From positions 1 through 29,884 of the forward strand of contig CAYZHG010000051.1 of the NCBI GenBank assembly GCA_964477455.1: a stretch of DNA of 29,884 nt, read 5' to 3'. Position numbers and translations under genes: made by a program. Source of the stretch: CAIOJG01 sp964477455 (GTDB taxonomy: Bacteria > Patescibacteriota > Patescibacteriia > Magasanikbacterales > GWA2-37-8). Numbering within the stretch: position 1 is the first letter of the stretch; each line of letters starts with the position of its first letter. Under the pieces are notes generated by a model. That model was not told the origin of the DNA. It was given only the letters and a program-made list of their open reading frames with translations, and made no database searches. Below, piece by piece: positions 21,667-29,884 of this stretch.

Positions 21667-24600
21667 ATGCCTGTATTCAAACGTCAAGCACTCAAGGAAA
21701 AAGATAGAAAGTTTTTTACGAAAGTAAAAAATACTATCCCGTTGCCAAATCTAATTGAATTGCAATTGGATTCGTATAATTGGTTTGTAAAAAACGGTGT
21801 TAAAGAATTGTTTGAAGAAGTTTCTCCAATTACCGATTTCTCTGGCCGTGGTTTGGAACTTTATTTTGAAGACTATTATTTGGATGAACCTCGTTTTGAT
21901 GAAGTGACTTGTAAAAAACGCAATGTTACTTTTGAGGCACCTCTTCGTATTACTGCTCGTTTGACCAACAAACAAACTGGTAGCACAAAATCTCAAGAAA
22001 TTTATTTGGGTGATGTGCCAATGATGACTAAACGTGGTACTTTTATTGTTAATGGTATTGAACGTGTTATCGTTTCTCAGTTGATTCGTAGTGCAGGGGC
22101 TTTCTTTACTGCTCAAAGTGAGCGTGGACGTCGCTACTATGGTGCAAAGGTTATTCCAAATCGTGGTGCCTGGTTGGAAATTGAAACTGATATCAACAAT
22201 GCTATCTGGGTAAAAGTAGATCGCAAACGTAAAGTTGCCATCACTTCGCTTTTGAAAGCTTTTGGTTTTGATGATGAAGAAAAAATCCGTGAATATTTTA
22301 AAGATGTAAACAATCATCCTACTATTGATTATATTGATGCTACTTTGAAAAAAGATTTAGCAAAAAATATGGACGAAGGTTTGATTGAAGTTTACAAACG
22401 TATTCGTCCAGGTGATTTGGCTACTGCTGAAAATGCTAAGGGTTTGATTCATTCCATGTTCTTCAATTTTGAAAGATATGATTTGGGTCGTGTTGGTGTT
22501 TATAAATTTAATACTAAATTTGATTTACCTTCAAAATCTGAAGACTACGACAACAAAGAAAATCGCGTACTATCTACTGAAAAATTATTAGCGGTTATTA
22601 AAGAAATTATTCGTTTGAATGTAACTCAGGAAGAACCGGATGATGTAGATCATCTAGGTAACCGTCGTATTCGTGCGGTTGGTGAACTTGTGCAAAATCG
22701 TTTCCGTGTTGGTTTGGCTCGTATGGAACGTATTGTGAAAGATCGCATGAGCACTTACGACGTCGAACAACTTGTTCCAAATAAAGTTATCAACGCTCGT
22801 CCAGTAATGAGTGCTATTCGTGAATTCTTTATGAGTTCTCAGATGTCACAGTTCATGGATCAGCACAATCCTTTGGCTGAGCTTGAACACAAACGCCGTT
22901 TGTCCGCTCTTGGACCTGGTGGTTTGTCTCGTGATCGCGCAAGTTTTGAAGTCCGCGATGTACATACTACTCACTATGGACGTATCTGCCCAATCGCTAC
23001 TCCTGAGGGACCAAACATTGGTTTGGTAAATCACCTTTCCAGTTTTGCTCGTATCAATGAATTTGGTTTTATTGAAACAGCTTATCGTAAAGTTTTGCGT
23101 GAAGTAAAAAATGATGCTTCCTTAACAGAGGGTGAAATTTTGCGTGGCGATATTGGCGGTATCAAAAATGGTACAAAAATTACCAAAGAAATTGCAGTAA
23201 AATTATCCAAAGAAAAAGTTGCAGTGATCACTGTGAAACCACGTGTTACTAATGAAGTAATATATTTGAGTGCGTTTAAAGAAGAAAAATATATCACCGC
23301 TTCTGCTAAAACAAAAACAGATGAGGAAGGTTATTTCTTGGAAGAATACGTTCCAGCTCGAGTAAATTCAAAACCAGGTGTTGCAAAAACAGTTGATTTG
23401 GAATATATCGATGTGTCTTCTGCTCAAATTGTTAGTATCGCTACTTCATGTATTCCTTTCTTGGAACATGATGATGCGACTCGTGCTCTGATGGGAACAA
23501 ACATGCAACGTCAGGCTGTGCCTTGTATTCGCCCAGAACCACCATTGGTTGGTACTGGTGTGGAACACGAAGCGGCAGTATATTCTGGTCAAGTTGCAAT
23601 CGCTGATGAAGATGGAGAAATTGTTGAATGTGATGGATCTCACATCGTTTTGAAAGGTAAAAAAGAAACTTACACTTACAATTTAAATAAATTTTTACGT
23701 GCTAATGCGGCTACTTGTATCAATCAACACCCTACGGTAGTAGTGGGTCAAAAAGTTAAGAAAAATGATTTCTTGAGTAACGGTCCAAGTATTGCCGAAG
23801 ACGAACTATCACTTGGTCAAAATGTTTTGGTTGCGTACATGGCTTGGGACGGTTTCAACTATGAAGATGCGATTATCGTATCTGAACGTGTTGTACAAAA
23901 AGATCGTTACACTTCTATTCATATTGAAGATTATACAATCGACGTTCGTGAAACAAAGCTTGGACCAGAAGTTGTAACTTCTGATATCCCAAATGTTTCT
24001 GAAGAAAAATTAAAAAATCTTGATTCTGAAGGTATCGTTCGTGTTGGTGCGGAAGTAAAATCTGGTGACATCTTGGTTGGTAAAATTACACCAAAAGGTG
24101 AAACTGAATTATCCGCAGAAGAAAGATTATTGCGTGCTATCTTTGGTGAAAAAGCTCGTGATGTTCGCGACTCTTCATTATATCTTGAGCACGGTGAACA
24201 CGGAAAAGTTATTGGTATTCAAGTATTTTCTGAAGAAGCTGGCGACAAATTGGAGCCAGGTGTAATCAAACAAGTACAGATTACTGTAGCTGATATGCGT
24301 AAAATTCAGGTGGGTGACAAAATGGCTGGTCGCCATGGTAACAAAGGTGTTATCTCCAAAATTGTTCCTTCTGAAGATTTGCCATTCTTGGAAGATGGTA
24401 CTCCTATCGATATCGTTTTATCACCACTTGGTGTTATCTCTCGTATGAACTTGGGTCAGTTGCTTGAAACTCACTTGGGTCTAGCGGCTAATGCTCTTGG
24501 TTATAAAGTAGCTACTCCAGTATTGAATGGTGTAACTGAAGAACAAATTTATGAACAGTTAGAAAAAGCTGGATTGCCAGTGACTGGTAAAGCTCAACTT

Positions 24601-25110
24601 TACGACGGTCGTACTGGTGAACCGTTTGATCACAAAACTACTATTGGTTACAACTATATGTTGAAGTTGAACCATATGGTGGAAGATAAAATTCACCAAC
24701 GTTCTATCGGACCTTACAGTTTGATTACCCAACAACCTTTGGGTGGTAAAGCTCAATTTGGTGGACAGAGATTTGGAGAAATGGAAGTTTGGGCACTGGA
24801 AGCTTATGGTGCCGCTCATACTTTGCAAGAAATTTTGACAATTAAATCCGATGACGTTCCAGGACGTTCAAAAGCTTACGAAGCTATTATTAAGGGTGAA
24901 GAAATTACTCGTGTAAATATTCCTGAATCCTTTAATGTATTGGTTCGTGAAATTAAGGGTCTTGGTTTGGATGTAGAATTATTAAAACGAAATGAATCCG
25001 GTATCTACGAGAATATAGAAGAACTTGAAGCGGAAGAACAAAAACAAAATAAGAAAAATGAAAACGCTCTAAATGACTTGGATAGTCAACAGGGATCTTC
25101 TAATAAATAA
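21667..25110 (+). CDS. rpoB: DNA-directed RNA polymerase subunit beta
   Basis: 1147 residues; the catalytic beta subunit that, with beta', forms the active cleft. The rifampicin region is clear: SQMSQFMDQHNP with Gln395 and Asp398, HKRRLSALGPGGLSRDRA with His408 and Ser413 (E. coli Gln513, Asp516, His526, Ser531), all sensitive-type residues. PIATPEGPNIGL follows, with Ala444 where most bacteria have Glu (E. coli 565). Later landmarks are GDKMAGRHGNKGV and the C-terminal GGKAQFGGQRFGEMEVWALE. It lacks the large lineage inserts of proteobacterial beta and ends in a 35-residue polar tail. There is no Shine-Dalgarno before the ATG. It is followed by rpoC after 11 bases; rplJ/rplL are not upstream. 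Confidence 0.98.
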   Translation: MPVFKRQALKEKDRKFFTKVKNTIPLPNLIELQLDSYNWFVKNGVKELFEEVSPITDFSGRGLELYFEDYYLDEPRFDEVTCKKRNVTFEAPLRITARLTNKQTGSTKSQEIYLGDVPMMTKRGTFIVNGIERVIVSQLIRSAGAFFTAQSERGRRYYGAKVIPNRGAWLEIETDINNAIWVKVDRKRKVAITSLLKAFGFDDEEKIREYFKDVNNHPTIDYIDATLKKDLAKNMDEGLIEVYKRIRPGDLATAENAKGLIHSMFFNFERYDLGRVGVYKFNTKFDLPSKSEDYDNKENRVLSTEKLLAVIKEIIRLNVTQEEPDDVDHLGNRRIRAVGELVQNRFRVGLARMERIVKDRMSTYDVEQLVPNKVINARPVMSAIREFFMSSQMSQFMDQHNPLAELEHKRRLSALGPGGLSRDRASFEVRDVHTTHYGRICPIATPEGPNIGLVNHLSSFARINEFGFIETAYRKVLREVKNDASLTEGEILRGDIGGIKNGTKITKEIAVKLSKEKVAVITVKPRVTNEVIYLSAFKEEKYITASAKTKTDEEGYFLEEYVPARVNSKPGVAKTVDLEYIDVSSAQIVSIATSCIPFLEHDDATRALMGTNMQRQAVPCIRPEPPLVGTGVEHEAAVYSGQVAIADEDGEIVECDGSHIVLKGKKETYTYNLNKFLRANAATCINQHPTVVVGQKVKKNDFLSNGPSIAEDELSLGQNVLVAYMAWDGFNYEDAIIVSERVVQKDRYTSIHIEDYTIDVRETKLGPEVVTSDIPNVSEEKLKNLDSEGIVRVGAEVKSGDILVGKITPKGETELSAEERLLRAIFGEKARDVRDSSLYLEHGEHGKVIGIQVFSEEAGDKLEPGVIKQVQITVADMRKIQVGDKMAGRHGNKGVISKIVPSEDLPFLEDGTPIDIVLSPLGVISRMNLGQLLETHLGLAANALGYKVATPVLNGVTEEQIYEQLEKAGLPVTGKAQLYDGRTGEPFDHKTTIGYNYMLKLNHMVEDKIHQRSIGPYSLITQQPLGGKAQFGGQRFGEMEVWALEAYGAAHTLQEILTIKSDDVPGRSKAYEAIIKGEEITRVNIPESFNVLVREIKGLGLDVELLKRNESGIYENIEELEAEEQKQNKKNENALNDLDSQQGSSNK

Positions 25111-25121
25111 TTTTTTCTCTT

Positions 25122-28100
25122 ATGAACCGAGATTTAACTAAAAGTGCAAACTTTGATGCGATTCGTCTGCGTCTCGCATCTCCAGAAACTATTCGTGCCT
25201 GGTCTTTTGGTGAAGTAAACAAACCGGAGACTATCAACTATCGCACACAAAAACCTGAAAAAGGTGGTTTGTTTGCGGAAGAAATTTTTGGGCCTACCAA
25301 AGATTGGGAATGTTATTGTGGTAAATATAAAAAAATTCGTTACAAAGGAATTGTTTGTGATAAATGTGGTGTAGAAGTTACTACTTCACTTGTTCGTCGT
25401 GAGCGCATGGGTCATATCGAATTGTCCGCTCCAGTAGCCCATATTTGGTTCTTACGTTCTGTTCCATCTAAAGTTGGTTTGATTTTGGATGTGCCAGTTC
25501 AAGCTTTGGAAAAAGTTATTTACTTTGCCGCTTTTATCATTTCTCATGTTGATGAAGAAGGAAAACACAAAGCTAGTGATCAGATGCGTCAAGAATATAA
25601 ATCCAAGAAAAAACAAATTGAACACGAAACAGAAATTGAAATCAAAAAAGCTAATGATCAGAAATTGGGTGCGGAATTTTTGGAAAAGATTCAACAAGAA
25701 ACTGATCGCAAACAACAGGCTTTGGAACAAGATTTCTTGGCAGCCGATAAAGAATTAAAAGAATTACAAGTTTTAAAAATTTTATCAGAAAATCGTTATC
25801 AAGAATTGTCCTTACGTTTTGGACATTTGTTCGAAGCTGGAATTGGTGCGGAAGCAGTTTACAACTTGCTTGAGAGAATTAATATTCCAGATACAATCAA
25901 ACAGATTCTTGATGAACAATTAACTTCCAAAGGTGCAAAATTAGAACGTTTAACTCGTCGCCACAAATTATTGAATAGTTTGAACATTAACAAGATTCGC
26001 CCAGAGTGGACAATTTTGAAATGTATTCCAGTTATTCCACCAGATTTACGTCCGATGGTGGCTTTGGATGGTGGCCGTTTTGCCACTTCCGATTTGAATG
26101 ATTTGTATCGCCGTGTAATCAATCGTAACAATCGTTTGCGTCGTCTTTTGGATCTTGATGCTCCAGAAGTAATTTGTCGCAATGAAAAACGCATGTTACA
26201 AGAAGCAGTTGATGCTTTGATTGATAACAATGCTCGTCATGCAAAAACTGTTTTAGCCGCTACTGGTCAGAAACGTCAATTGCGTTCACTTGCAGATATT
26301 TTGAAAGGTAAACAAGGTCGTTTCCGTCAGAATTTACTCGGTAAACGTGTAGATTATTCTGGTCGTTCTGTTATCGTCGTTGGTCCACAATTGAATATCG
26401 ATGAATGTGGTTTACCAAAACGTATGGCTCTTGAACTTTTCAAACCATTTATCATGGGTGAAATTATTCGCCGTGAATTGGCTCACAATGTTCGTAGTGC
26501 TAGTCGCTATATCGAATCTGATCATGATGAAGTTTGGGATATTTTAGAAGAATTAACACAAAACACTCGCGTATTTTTGAATCGTGCTCCTACTTTGCAT
26601 CGTTTGGGTATTCAAGCTTTCCACCCTCGTTTGGTAGAAGGCAAAGCTATCCAATTGCATCCACTAGTTTGTACTGCTTTCAACGCCGATTTCGATGGAG
26701 ATCAGATGGCGGTGCATTTGCCTTTGACTGCTGAAGCTCGTTGGGAAGCAGAAAATTTAATGGCCGCTGAAAAGAATTTATTGAAACCAGCTACAGGTCA
26801 ACCGGTTATTACTCCTAAACAGGATATCGCTTTAGGTTGTTTCTATCTCACCAACTATCACAGTAGTGATACCGCTCCAGTAAAGAAATTTTTCTCTTCT
26901 GTAAAAGATGCAAAATTAGCATACAAATGTCGTGTTGTAACTTTACACGAAAGAATTAAAGTTCGTTTCACTGAAACTGAAATGAACAAATTTCCAGAAG
27001 GAACAAATCATTTAGTAGAAACTTCTTTGGGACGTATTTTGTTTAATGAAATTTTGCCTGATAAAGTTGCTTACTATAATGAAGTTATTACTGTAAAGAA
27101 AATGGCGGAAGCGATTAGTTTCTGTTTGGAAATTTACGGACAAGAAACTACTGCTCACTTTTTGGATGAATTGAAAAATCTTGGTTATCGTTATGTTACA
27201 AAATCTGGATACTCTTTGGGTATTGCCGATTTTCCTAAGGTTGAAGAAAAAGATTCTTTAATCAAAATTGCTGATAAACAAATTTTGGAAGTTGAAGAAC
27301 AATATCAAGAAGGTTTGCTTACACAAGCTGAACGTCACGCAAAGATTCTGGAAGTTTGGACATCAACCAAAGATAAAGTTGTTGCTAACAACCAGAAGAA
27401 CGTGGATAAAAATGGTTCAGTATATGCCATGATCGAATCTGGAGCCCGTGGTACTTGGGGTCAGCTTGGTCAGGTTATCGGTATGAAAGGTTTGGTAGTA
27501 TCCCCATCTGGTGATATTATCGAATTGCCAGTAAAAGGAAACTTTAAAGAAGGTTTTGATGTGTTGGAATACTTTATTTCTTCACACGGTACTCGTAAAG
27601 GTTTGTCTGATACTGCTCTACGTACTGCTAATGCTGGTTATTTGACTCGTCGTTTGGTAGACGTTTCTCAAGATGTTGTAATTTTGGAAGAAGATTGTGG
27701 TGACACAACTGGTGAAGTATTTACTGTTGCTCAATCCAAAGAAATGGGTGAAAAATTAGCCGATCGTGTTTGGGGTCGTTATGTTATCTCTGATGTAAAA
27801 GTTGGTGATAATATGATTGTAAAAGCCGGTGGTATTATTGATAATAAAACTGCTCGTGCTATTGATGCGGCTGGAATTAATGAAGTTCATGTACATAGTG
27901 TCTTACAATGTAAATTACCAAAAGGTTTCTGTCGTAAATGTTATGGTTTTGATTTAGCCCATAACAAACCGGTAGAATTTGGTACTGCAGTTGGTATTAT
28001 CGCCGCTCAATCTTTGGGTGAACCTGGTACTCAGCTTACCTTGCGTACCTTCCACTCTGGTGGTGTCGCTGGTGTGGATATTACTCAAGGTTTACCACGT

Positions 28101-29018
28101 ATTGAAGAATTGTTTGAATGTCGTCCTCCAAAACGTAAAGCTGTTTTGTCTGAAGTAGATGGAAAAGTTGAAATCGAAGATGCTGACGGAAAGATTGTAA
28201 CTTCACCTACTGGCAAAAAGATTTTCGAGGGTCGTCGTGGACAGAAAATTCTCAAAGTTCACTTTGAAGGAATGGAAGAAACAAAAATTAAATTTGATAG
28301 TGGCGATGAAGTCATGGTTAAAGATGGTGATCAAGTTGCTCCAGAACAAGTTATTTTGGTACGCGGATCATCTGGTGAAGAAGTGACTGCCAAATATCAA
28401 ACTACTGTCAAACTTGGCAAAAATAATATGATCTTGTCTTACAATGGTCCAAAGACTCGTGAATATATTATACCGCTAGGTTTTAAATTGTTTGTTAAAG
28501 AAGGCGAAATGGTTGAAAAAGGTCAACAAATGACTGATGGTAGTATCAACTTACAAGAATTATTTGAACTAAAAGGACGTCCTGCAGTTCAACGTTATAT
28601 CTTGCAAGAAGTACAGAATATTTATTCTTCTCAAGGTCAGAAAGTAAATGATAAACACGTAGAACTTTTGATCTGTCAGATGTTCTCTCGTGTACAGGTT
28701 GAAGAAGCTGGTGAGACTGAATTGTTGCCAGGCGAAGTAGTTGAAAAAGCTCAATATATGTATGCTAACGCAACTGCCAAAAAGAATGGAACAAAACCAT
28801 CGGTTGCCAAAGAATTGTTGTTTGGTGTGTCACGCGTTGCGTTGTCCACTCAGAGCTTCTTGTCTTCTGCATCATTCCAAGAAACTGCCAAGGTTTTGAT
28901 CAACACAGCTTTGACAGGAAAGATTGATTTCCTTGAAGGTTTGAAAGAAAATGTTATTATTGGTCGCTTGATTCCAGCTGGTACTGGGTTCAAGAAAGAA
29001 GTGGTTGTTGCAAAATAA
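25122..29018 (+). CDS. rpoC: DNA-directed RNA polymerase subunit beta'
   Basis: 1298 residues. The N-terminal zinc site CYCGKYKK then CDKCG uses Cys64, 66, 79 and 82. The catalytic NADFDGD, which binds the two Mg2+, is at 521-527. The bridge-helix/trigger-loop block HGTRKGLSDTALRTANAGYL is intact, and the second zinc site is Cys859, 930, 937 and 940. Between about residues 145 and 216 is a charged, coiled-coil-like insertion (Lys/Glu/Gln-rich) where most beta' have only about ten residues. It is in one operon with rpoB and is closed by RNA element copy B acting as terminator. Codon choice, heavy in GGT and CGT, matches rpoB and nrdJ and suggests high expression. Confidence 0.98.
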   Translation: MNRDLTKSANFDAIRLRLASPETIRAWSFGEVNKPETINYRTQKPEKGGLFAEEIFGPTKDWECYCGKYKKIRYKGIVCDKCGVEVTTSLVRRERMGHIELSAPVAHIWFLRSVPSKVGLILDVPVQALEKVIYFAAFIISHVDEEGKHKASDQMRQEYKSKKKQIEHETEIEIKKANDQKLGAEFLEKIQQETDRKQQALEQDFLAADKELKELQVLKILSENRYQELSLRFGHLFEAGIGAEAVYNLLERINIPDTIKQILDEQLTSKGAKLERLTRRHKLLNSLNINKIRPEWTILKCIPVIPPDLRPMVALDGGRFATSDLNDLYRRVINRNNRLRRLLDLDAPEVICRNEKRMLQEAVDALIDNNARHAKTVLAATGQKRQLRSLADILKGKQGRFRQNLLGKRVDYSGRSVIVVGPQLNIDECGLPKRMALELFKPFIMGEIIRRELAHNVRSASRYIESDHDEVWDILEELTQNTRVFLNRAPTLHRLGIQAFHPRLVEGKAIQLHPLVCTAFNADFDGDQMAVHLPLTAEARWEAENLMAAEKNLLKPATGQPVITPKQDIALGCFYLTNYHSSDTAPVKKFFSSVKDAKLAYKCRVVTLHERIKVRFTETEMNKFPEGTNHLVETSLGRILFNEILPDKVAYYNEVITVKKMAEAISFCLEIYGQETTAHFLDELKNLGYRYVTKSGYSLGIADFPKVEEKDSLIKIADKQILEVEEQYQEGLLTQAERHAKILEVWTSTKDKVVANNQKNVDKNGSVYAMIESGARGTWGQLGQVIGMKGLVVSPSGDIIELPVKGNFKEGFDVLEYFISSHGTRKGLSDTALRTANAGYLTRRLVDVSQDVVILEEDCGDTTGEVFTVAQSKEMGEKLADRVWGRYVISDVKVGDNMIVKAGGIIDNKTARAIDAAGINEVHVHSVLQCKLPKGFCRKCYGFDLAHNKPVEFGTAVGIIAAQSLGEPGTQLTLRTFHSGGVAGVDITQGLPRIEELFECRPPKRKAVLSEVDGKVEIEDADGKIVTSPTGKKIFEGRRGQKILKVHFEGMEETKIKFDSGDEVMVKDGDQVAPEQVILVRGSSGEEVTAKYQTTVKLGKNNMILSYNGPKTREYIIPLGFKLFVKEGEMVEKGQQMTDGSINLQELFELKGRPAVQRYILQEVQNIYSSQGQKVNDKHVELLICQMFSRVQVEEAGETELLPGEVVEKAQYMYANATAKKNGTKPSVAKELLFGVSRVALSTQSFLSSASFQETAKVLINTALTGKIDFLEGLKENVIIGRLIPAGTGFKKEVVVAK

Positions 29019-29032
29019 TTCCTTCTGCAATC

Positions 29033-29128
29033 AACACGGCAAATTGTTTTCGCTTTTTTCAACCGCGAGGTTGAAAGGATGAAGCCGCGGCTTCATAACC
29101 CGCTCAAACAACTTGCCGTGTTTTTTTT
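29033..29128 (+). ncRNA. Three-way-junction RNA element, copy B, doubling as rpoBC terminator
   Basis: P1 (29033-29049 with 29106-29122) has 16 pairs and one A-C mismatch, and is followed by a run of eight T (29121-29128), so it acts as an intrinsic terminator 15 bp after rpoC. P2 is TTTCAACC/GGTTGAAA (29057-29064 with 29069-29076) with a GCGA loop. P3 is ATGAAGC/GCTTCAT (29079-29085 with 29090-29096) with a CGCG loop. Junction segments TCGCTTT, GG and AACCCGCTC equal copy A. Relative to copy A, P2 shows a G-C to A-T exchange, P3 gains one pair, and P1 is almost wholly different. Confidence 0.75.
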
Positions 29129-29130
29129 GC

Positions 29131-29160
29131 TTGATTTTTTTGATAATATGGTGGTAGTAT
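29131..29160 (+). promoter_or_regulatory. Putative promoter of the last gene
   Basis: TTGATT (29131-29136), an 18-bp spacer and TAGTAT (29155-29160); TATAAC at 29158-29163 is the alternative -10. The ATG at 29170 is 6-9 bases downstream, again predicting a leaderless mRNA. Confidence 0.4.
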
Positions 29161-29169
29161 AACATTTGT

Positions 29170-29884
29170 ATGATCAATCAAAATTTATTAAAATTAATAA
29201 AACAAGGTGGTTTAATCGCGGCTAATAAGCGCGATTTGTCGCTTTTTACGTTATCATTGCTAGGAATATGTTATACTGATTTGATGAAAAAGCAGGTTGG
29301 TTACTCTTTTGAGATGATTGGCGGGCTTGGCGACGGCAGTCAATGGAAAACTATGATGAATGAAAAATTGGTTGGAAAAAAAGTGGCCAAGGCACTTAGT
29401 AAAAGTAAAAATATTGAAAAAGATTTTTTTATACCGGCACGGAATTTGTGCTTGCAATCAATAACTGAATTCAAACTTGCCAAAAAGATATCAAAAAAAG
29501 ATCCTTGGAAAGCCGTGGAAATGGTATGTCATTTTGAACCACGTTATTTTTTAGGTCTGGGAATATATAATTCTTTTTGGAGATATTTTGGAAATAAAAT
29601 TCCTGAAAATAAAACTGAGTTTTCTTTAATAAAAAAAATTGCCAAGGAGCGCGACCAAATATCCAAGACTTATCCTGAGGCGGAAAAATTACTTATTAAT
29701 TCATTGTCAAAAATTGAGCGTTTATTGCGGATAGATAGCGGTTTGCTGCGCTGTTTTGTTTTAAAAGAAATGAAACAGTTTTTGAAACAAAGAAAAATTT
29801 CAAAAATACAAATAAATATTTTAAAAAATAGACAGCAAGGTTATTTTTATTTTATCAATGGAAAAAAACACGAAGAAGTGGTTT
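29170..29884 (+). CDS. Unrecognised protein, C-terminal part outside the window
   Basis: 238 codons are visible from the ATG at 29170, open to the right edge. The protein is basic and mostly helical (many Lys, Leu, Ile) without membrane segments. It has a Gly-rich turn (FEMIGGLGDGSQWK, near residues 47-60) and an aromatic cluster (FEPRYFLGLGIYNSFWRYFG). No family could be assigned from this part. It follows the rpoBC terminator and appears to have its own promoter. The long open frame and promoter make it a likely real gene. Confidence 0.65.
   Translation, partial: MINQNLLKLIKQGGLIAANKRDLSLFTLSLLGICYTDLMKKQVGYSFEMIGGLGDGSQWKTMMNEKLVGKKVAKALSKSKNIEKDFFIPARNLCLQSITEFKLAKKISKKDPWKAVEMVCHFEPRYFLGLGIYNSFWRYFGNKIPENKTEFSLIKKIAKERDQISKTYPEAEKLLINSLSKIERLLRIDSGLLRCFVLKEMKQFLKQRKISKIQINILKNRQQGYFYFINGKKHEEVV

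Noticed and set aside
25452..25758. Open frames antisense to or overlapping the rpoC insertion
   Set aside because: They are by-products of Lys/Glu-rich codons in rpoC and have no promoter or family resemblance.
20308..29128. Junction elements interpreted as a mobile repeat (MITE or IS200-type end)
   Set aside because: The outer arms are nearly unrelated between copies and there are no target duplications or transposase genes, so structure and not DNA sequence is conserved.
1..29884. CRISPR arrays or cas genes
   Set aside because: No regularly spaced direct repeats were seen, and the one Cas4-like nuclease stands alone.

Overview
The window is about 30 kb of AT-rich bacterial DNA. It looks like a Candidate Phyla Radiation (Patescibacteria) genome. 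The reasons are short intergenic gaps, almost no Shine-Dalgarno sequences, several start codons 6-9 nt after a -10 box, a class II (B12-dependent) ribonucleotide reductase, a PH-domain membrane protein beside ruvB, and rpoB-rpoC without rplJ/rplL upstream. The lineage is inferred from gene content; there is no 16S rRNA gene here.

Layout. 1-2162 (minus): a partial AI-2E-type membrane transporter and a Wzx-like flippase. 2226-3284 (plus): a secreted SpoIID/LytB protein, closed by a hairpin terminator shared with the converging operon. 3303-6001 (minus): ruvB followed by a two-helix membrane protein, a bacterial PH-domain membrane protein and an unknown protein. 6042-6512: a small coiled-coil protein, divergent from ruvB with overlapping promoters. 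6595-10259: nrdJ with a near-consensus promoter and two tandem NrdR-like boxes in its leader.

10300-19321 is a type I restriction-modification island: hsdM (with an N-terminal MerR-like HTH), a MazF/PemK-like toxin, a membrane-anchored protein, hsdS, a second membrane-anchored protein, a HEPN-like protein, hsdR and a YgjP-type metallopeptidase. It separates nrdJ from the gene for cob(I)alamin adenosyltransferase (19360-19899), whose product makes the adenosylcobalamin that NrdJ needs.

19939-20267 is an RNA locus: a consensus promoter, a 164-nt rod-like RNA resembling 6S RNA, tRNA-Leu(UAA) seven bases later, and a terminator. 20308-20389 holds a three-way-junction RNA element; a second copy at 29033-29128 closes the rpoBC operon. 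Both copies keep the junction bases while the helices differ and still pair. A PD-(D/E)XK nuclease gene with four cysteines follows the first copy. rpoB and rpoC fill 21667-29018 behind a structured leader of about 240 nt. The window ends inside an unrecognised gene.

The most novel-looking items are the paired three-way-junction RNA, the 6S-like RNA with its tRNA, and the restriction island with HEPN, MazF and two membrane proteins between its core genes. No computation or database search was run. All motif, fold and promoter calls were made by eye.
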